From positions 22,300,451 through 22,364,450 of the forward strand of contig CM052357.1 in NCBI GenBank assembly GCA_028551475.1: a stretch of DNA of 64,000 bases, read 5' to 3'. A program made the position numbers and the translations under genes. This document shows positions 60,016 to 64,000 of this stretch, one piece after another (position 1 is the stretch's first letter; the number at the start of each line of letters is the position of its first letter). Origin of the DNA: Casuarina equisetifolia (lineage: Eukaryota; Streptophyta; Magnoliopsida; Fagales; Casuarinaceae). The notes beneath the pieces were generated by a model. The model did not search any database, had not been told where the DNA came from, and saw only the letters and a program-made list of their open reading frames with translations.

Positions 60016-60510
60016 CGCATGGGGAACTTCACTTGGGGCGGGTGGCTTGTAGTGGAGGTCTAAACCTCCTGCCTCATTGAGATCATTCGAGTTATGACAA
60101 CAAACAAACCTGTGTTGCAACACCTAAGCCTAATCAAATTTTGAATCGTGGCATCAAGGGCTCCTTCAACCGCTAGATTATTCAATGCATTTTGATCCTT
60201 AAGAGCTGCTACTTGTTGATCGCACGAAGTGATGGGTTTCAAGGAACAACTTAATCTTTCGCCAAAGGTCAAAATCTTTGTTGCTTTAAATGAGAAAAGA
60301 GAAGGGCAAAAACGGAGAGTTGAAAAGGTGAAGAAAAGACGTGGCCAAAAACCAGCCATGGAAGAGATGTCTACCCAACGATAAAGAGCATTATCGTAGT
60401 CCTTGTTATGACCTGAAACACCTTTAACTTGAAGGTAGGGAGGATCTCCTTTGGACATTGGTATGAAAGAGACCAACAAGGATAAATGGAAAAGTTGTCA
60501 GTTTTAGTAG
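60016..60510. other. conserved duplicated block of unknown coding status
   Basis: The minus strand is open from 60479 to 60060 (139 codons), but the product includes a low-complexity stretch and shows no known domain. The sequence is shared with unit A in two separate places (42861-43093 and 45400-45640), where the frame is not maintained. This argues for non-coding or long-dead sequence. A (TA)n run lies near 60520-60540. Confidence 0.4.
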
Positions 60511-61755
60511 GATAAGGCAGATTATATATATATATATATACACAAATAAAAGAAACCTGGCATGGGTTTTGTGGCTTCTTTTTCACCCCGTCTTCTTCAG
60601 CCTCTTGTTTCTTTTCTCCCAGAATAATTTTTGAGTCGAAGGCTTGAAGAGTCGGCAGGTGGTCATTCAACCTCTTTTGTTTATTTTCAAGGGACCGACT
60701 TTTTCACTTCAAATCAATCATGAAGTAACAAGGCACTTTTTTCGTATATATGGCTTATTAAGTCAGGATAAAAGCATGTTAAATACACATCGCTCAACAC
60801 TCATTTGTACTAAATATCGGAAAAACAGCCTGAGTACTACATGTCAAAACAGTGTACTGCAAGACAAAACCAGAACTGCTAGACATTGACAAGAGAGAAG
60901 CGTGAACGGGAAGAGAAATCAATCTGCATCTCATCGTCCTACACTTGCTGTTGTTAACACGAATAGTCACTGGCTCATGTAAGATAATGCATTGTTTTAA
61001 TTTATTTGGGGGTCTAAAGAAGGATGCTCATTGGTTCGTAATTTATTTGTGCGCTGACCGAAAGGAGCGGAAATGACCTGGTAAACTTGCACGGTAATCT
61101 AGTCCTAAGCTACCTTCTAGCCCAATTTGTACTGCTAGATTAAGAATCACAGAAGTCTAGAGTTCAAAAAAATGCCCACTTGAGGTCCATCAGTCAGTCC
61201 CATTGTCAACTCAAGATGCAACTCCCAAATGTTTATCATGGTTTTTTGTATTTAATTAGATCAACTAGTCTTGGGCCATTGCTAAGCGGTTGAAAGAGCT
61301 ACTTTCGCTTCTGTTAATTTCTGGTCCTAGGATATTCCTCATTAAACGTGCACAACGTCAGATTCTCACAAGTGGGTGTCATCACCCTTTTATGTCATTT
61401 GATTTGATTTCCATGGAAAGACAACGTAGTTCCCACCTGGTAAGGCAATGGAGTTCAACTGGCAGATTAAGCAATGGGATAACGAAGGCACTAGGTACCA
61501 GACAAGAGAACATCATAAATCGTTTTTTTTTTTTTTTTTTTCTATAGATGCTTGGAAAGATACATCACTCCTCTAAGAACAGATACAGAAGCATAATGCA
61601 AGTATCAAGTATAAATAAGTGTTTGAGAATTTGTATATTCTTGTACAAGTTTTTCACCAGGGGTATAACTTGCAGCATCATGGAAGGACAGTGACCACTT
61701 CTTTCTTGGGTGAATCAAGAATGTATGGGTACACAAATTCCATAGACAAGAAAGT

Positions 61756-64000
61756 TTATACTTTGGATTCAAAATTCTCTCGCAAAAACTGGTGAAGTTC
61801 CTCTGCAACCTTGGTAGGATACTCCTCCTGAGGAAGAAGAGCTCCTGGCACCTGAACAAACTTTCTCACACCTTTGGCTCCCCTTAGAGCTTCCATCTCT
61901 GCTTTTGACCTCTTCGGAGATCCTTCTGTTGATACAACCAGCACAGGTATCTTCCCCTCTAAACTTGCAAATAGTTCAAGAAACTCCTCCCGAGATTGGA
62001 CAGGGTCAAGTAGGCCGGTTAAGAAGGCAGCAGGCAAATAGCGGGCACCCTGCTGTTTTGTTAACGAATATCTGCTTTCTACGATGCCTGGAGTAACGTT
62101 GTCAGAATTGGCATAGACATGGGATTTGTACTGGGACTCAATTGCCTTCTCGTTGCTAACAAGCATGTTATACATGATCCATCCCACAGCAGGGGTCCTC
62201 AAGGTACCCCTAAGCAATCCATACCTTGTAAATAAATAATAAATTAAGTCAAAACAGAAAAGAAAATTTTAGCACCTTAAAACCATACCTTACAAACCTA
62301 TATGTGATGAGTCAAACAAATGAAGAAACTCGACCCCACAATCTAGCACCAAATCCTTTACCATCCAAACTGTTACTAAGAAGATCTAGCTATCTCGGTT
62401 TCTAATTGCCTGTAACACAAGCAACTTCGAAGAGTTTGAATTTTCTGGCTAACACGTCATTATTCACTGTTCTAGCCGTAAAAGCATGAATAAAACAGCA
62501 GTTCTAGACATGCTGACGTTCAGTATACCTTGTTTCCATGCTGGAATCTCGACCAAACACAATAGGAAGGGGACCAGCCCAGGTGGGTGCAACAGCAGCT
62601 ATGGCCGAAGGTTTCACCAAACCCTTTTTGGCAGCACGAACTGTTATTGTTGCTGCATGCCCTCCTCCAAAGACAACCAAATTGTTGTCTGTTTTGAAAT
62701 TAGAAAGTCATTTAAATAATAAATTTGAAACTATTAGATAAATAATTTCCAACATACATTCATAGAGGAGAAAATCATGGAGACGAAGAACAAAATGAAG
62801 CAAACATTCTTCCCACAAGACAGATTTCCTATGTGGGGAAATAATGGGATGGAAGCAGAAGGAAATATGGAACTAAATTATCCAAATAAGGAAGAAAACC
62901 TTATTGGGACACTTTTTAAACACTTGGTGGGCGGACTGATTTGGACCTAAAGCAGGACACTCTCGGTTATGAATTTTCCCACTGATAACAAGCAAAAAAA
63001 AGATTAGAACAGATTCAATGATTATGTCTTAAGATAGCTGCTGTCTCCTAGTTCTACAGACATAAATATTTGACACTCACACTTAAAGGAAGGGAGACTC
63101 ACAATTTGGGAACTGTAGTTCCTTTGAGGACTCCAATTGCTTTTTTCTAATTACTCCTCTCTCTCTCTCTCTCTTTTTGCTTCTCCTTGAGCTCCTTGAT
63201 GTATTTATAGACTCCTTGTACACTTTATTTCCATATTACTTTCCTCTTCCATCCCATTATTCCCCACACTATGGAAATCTCTAGAGAAGAAAATTCAGAT
63301 GAAGTTAACAAAATACAAACATGCAAAAGCCAGAGCACAAAGATTTTGCCAACAAGGTACATGATAGACAAAGGAAAATAAACAAAAAATTGACATTTTA
63401 TGGACTGACCATTTACGGAAACACTTGAAGCCAACCCCAGAGATGCAATTGAAACAATGCTTTTGTCCCCTGGGATTTAGCCAGTTTGGGGTAGGCTTGT
63501 GATAATCATAGTGAAAACAAAAAGACCTGCAGTCTCCACTTCAAAATCCTATCAGTCTCTTGGTGTCACCCATGGCCACACTTGGTGCGTGCAATCAATC
63601 TATGATAGATGTTTAAACAACGAAGATGATCTTGAATTGTTCTTGTAACTAAGCAAACCACCCCACCATTATCACATTTGTTGTTATGGTCGTCTATTGG
63701 GGATTTACTTTTTGGCACATGAAATCAGTCATTTCTTGACTTGACTTTAAGGAGACTAGCCAAAGTGAACTCCCCCCTGGATTCAGAGTCACTTCCATTT
63801 AGAAATATAATCAAAAACAGAGAAAAAAGAATAAGGCTGAAACTTGATTTCTAGCCGGAGAGCATGGCTATGATATGTTCATTCTGGTTCCTCACTGTGT
63901 CTGCCACTTTTCAACGGATTTCCGAAGGGATGAGGCAACTCAAAAACGTACAAGGGATTGACTAAAAGCTAATCATTTTCACAGAAAAATTTTGTCTCCA
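61756..64000 (-). CDS. alpha/beta-hydrolase, copy B, 3' part (5' exons outside window)
   Basis: Two exons are visible: 62529-62688 and 61756-62224, joined by a GT-AG intron in the correct phase (METR then YGLLRGTLRTP). The reading is DNNLVVFGGGHAA...GPLPIVFGRDSS...RTPAVGWIMYNMLVS...YLPAAFLTGLLDPV...PVLVVSTEGSP...FVQVPGALLPQEEYP...ENFESKV, then stop. GGGHA is near the expected nucleophile-elbow region but does not read as a standard GxSxG, so catalytic activity should not be assumed. The upstream intron fills 62689 to the window end. By analogy with copy A, the preceding exon lies about 150 bp beyond the window. No lesion is seen, so this is probably the working copy, likely in the chloroplast by family analogy. 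Confidence 0.85.
62832..63268. mobile_element. MITE-like element with ~40-bp terminal inverted repeats in the hydrolase intron
   Basis: The left end reads TGTGGGGAAATAATGGGATGG and the right end is its near reverse complement (to TTCCCCACA). The inverted similarity runs for about 40 bp. The 437-bp block is flanked by the same 3 bases (CTA) on both sides. It has no coding capacity. A rearranged version is present in copy A (about 48265-49300), so it was in the intron before the duplication. The 3-base flank would suit a PIF/Harbinger-like origin, but the superfamily is unproven. Confidence 0.55.

Larger units (their letters stand above)
55412..64000. repeat. segmental duplication, unit B (continues past the window)
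   Basis: This is the direct-orientation partner of 40486-50500; see unit A for the block correspondences. The offset is about 14.9 kb at the left end and about 14.0 kb at the right. B lacks A's palindrome, A's 345-bp LTR and the ~0.4-kb insertion at 45920-46290. It carries instead a 1.7-kb solo LTR at 57162-58860. The last bases of the window match A near 50035, about 150 bp short of the next hydrolase exon. Confidence 0.88.

Noticed and set aside
1-64000. CRISPR array, bacterial operon, riboswitch, rRNA or organelle DNA
   Set aside because: No spaced direct-repeat array, ribosome-binding-site-led gene string or rRNA/organelle gene was seen, and the content is nuclear plant DNA.

Overview
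This window is plant nuclear DNA, almost certainly from an angiosperm. It carries canonical GT-AG introns, an R2R3-MYB of the MYB60 type, a DYW-class PPR protein, a GASA/Snakin peptide, a mini zinc finger protein, and a dense set of copia, gypsy and plant L1-type LINE fossils. Gene density is low and the intergenic DNA is AT-rich. I cannot name the species.

Layout. 1-8.5 kb holds two small host genes on the minus strand: a four-exon GASA/Snakin peptide gene (1837-2901) and an intronless mini zinc finger gene (7734-8018). 8.5-13.6 kb has no recognisable gene, only a faint copia gag trace and a paired heat-shock-element-like repeat. 13.6-30.6 kb is a retroelement graveyard. It contains a minus-strand copia remnant, a plus-strand copia remnant split by a 1.7-kb solo LTR, a 167-bp hairpin, a second copia leader/gag piece, a gypsy remnant, and a 5'-truncated LINE with its poly(A) tail. 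30.6-35.2 kb shows nothing I can name. 35.3-36.7 kb is the three-exon MYB60 orthologue (minus strand). 37-40.5 kb is intergenic.

40.5 kb to the window end is dominated by a large direct segmental duplication. Unit A starts near 40.49 kb and unit B near 55.41 kb; B runs off the window. Both units carry an alpha/beta-hydrolase gene on the minus strand. Copy A (47.1-50.5 kb) is a pseudogene with two frame disruptions, a premature stop and no visible first exon. The visible part of copy B (61.8-62.7 kb) is open. Copy A's large intron has gained a ~0.5-kb hairpin-forming palindrome that B lacks. An intact, intronless PPR-DYW gene resembling Arabidopsis At1g74630 lies between them (50568-52508). 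Unit B also carries a second solo LTR of the same family as the one nested in the copia fossil, in the opposite orientation.

There is no operon-like cooperation among these genes. By family knowledge MYB60 acts in guard cells, the PPR protein in organelle RNA editing, the mini zinc finger in zinc-finger-homeodomain dimerisation, and the GASA peptide in the apoplast. I found no convincing new biological system. The most unusual items are the hairpin in the pseudogene intron, the short hairpin in the copia cluster, the nested solo LTR, and the uneven decay of the duplicated hydrolases.
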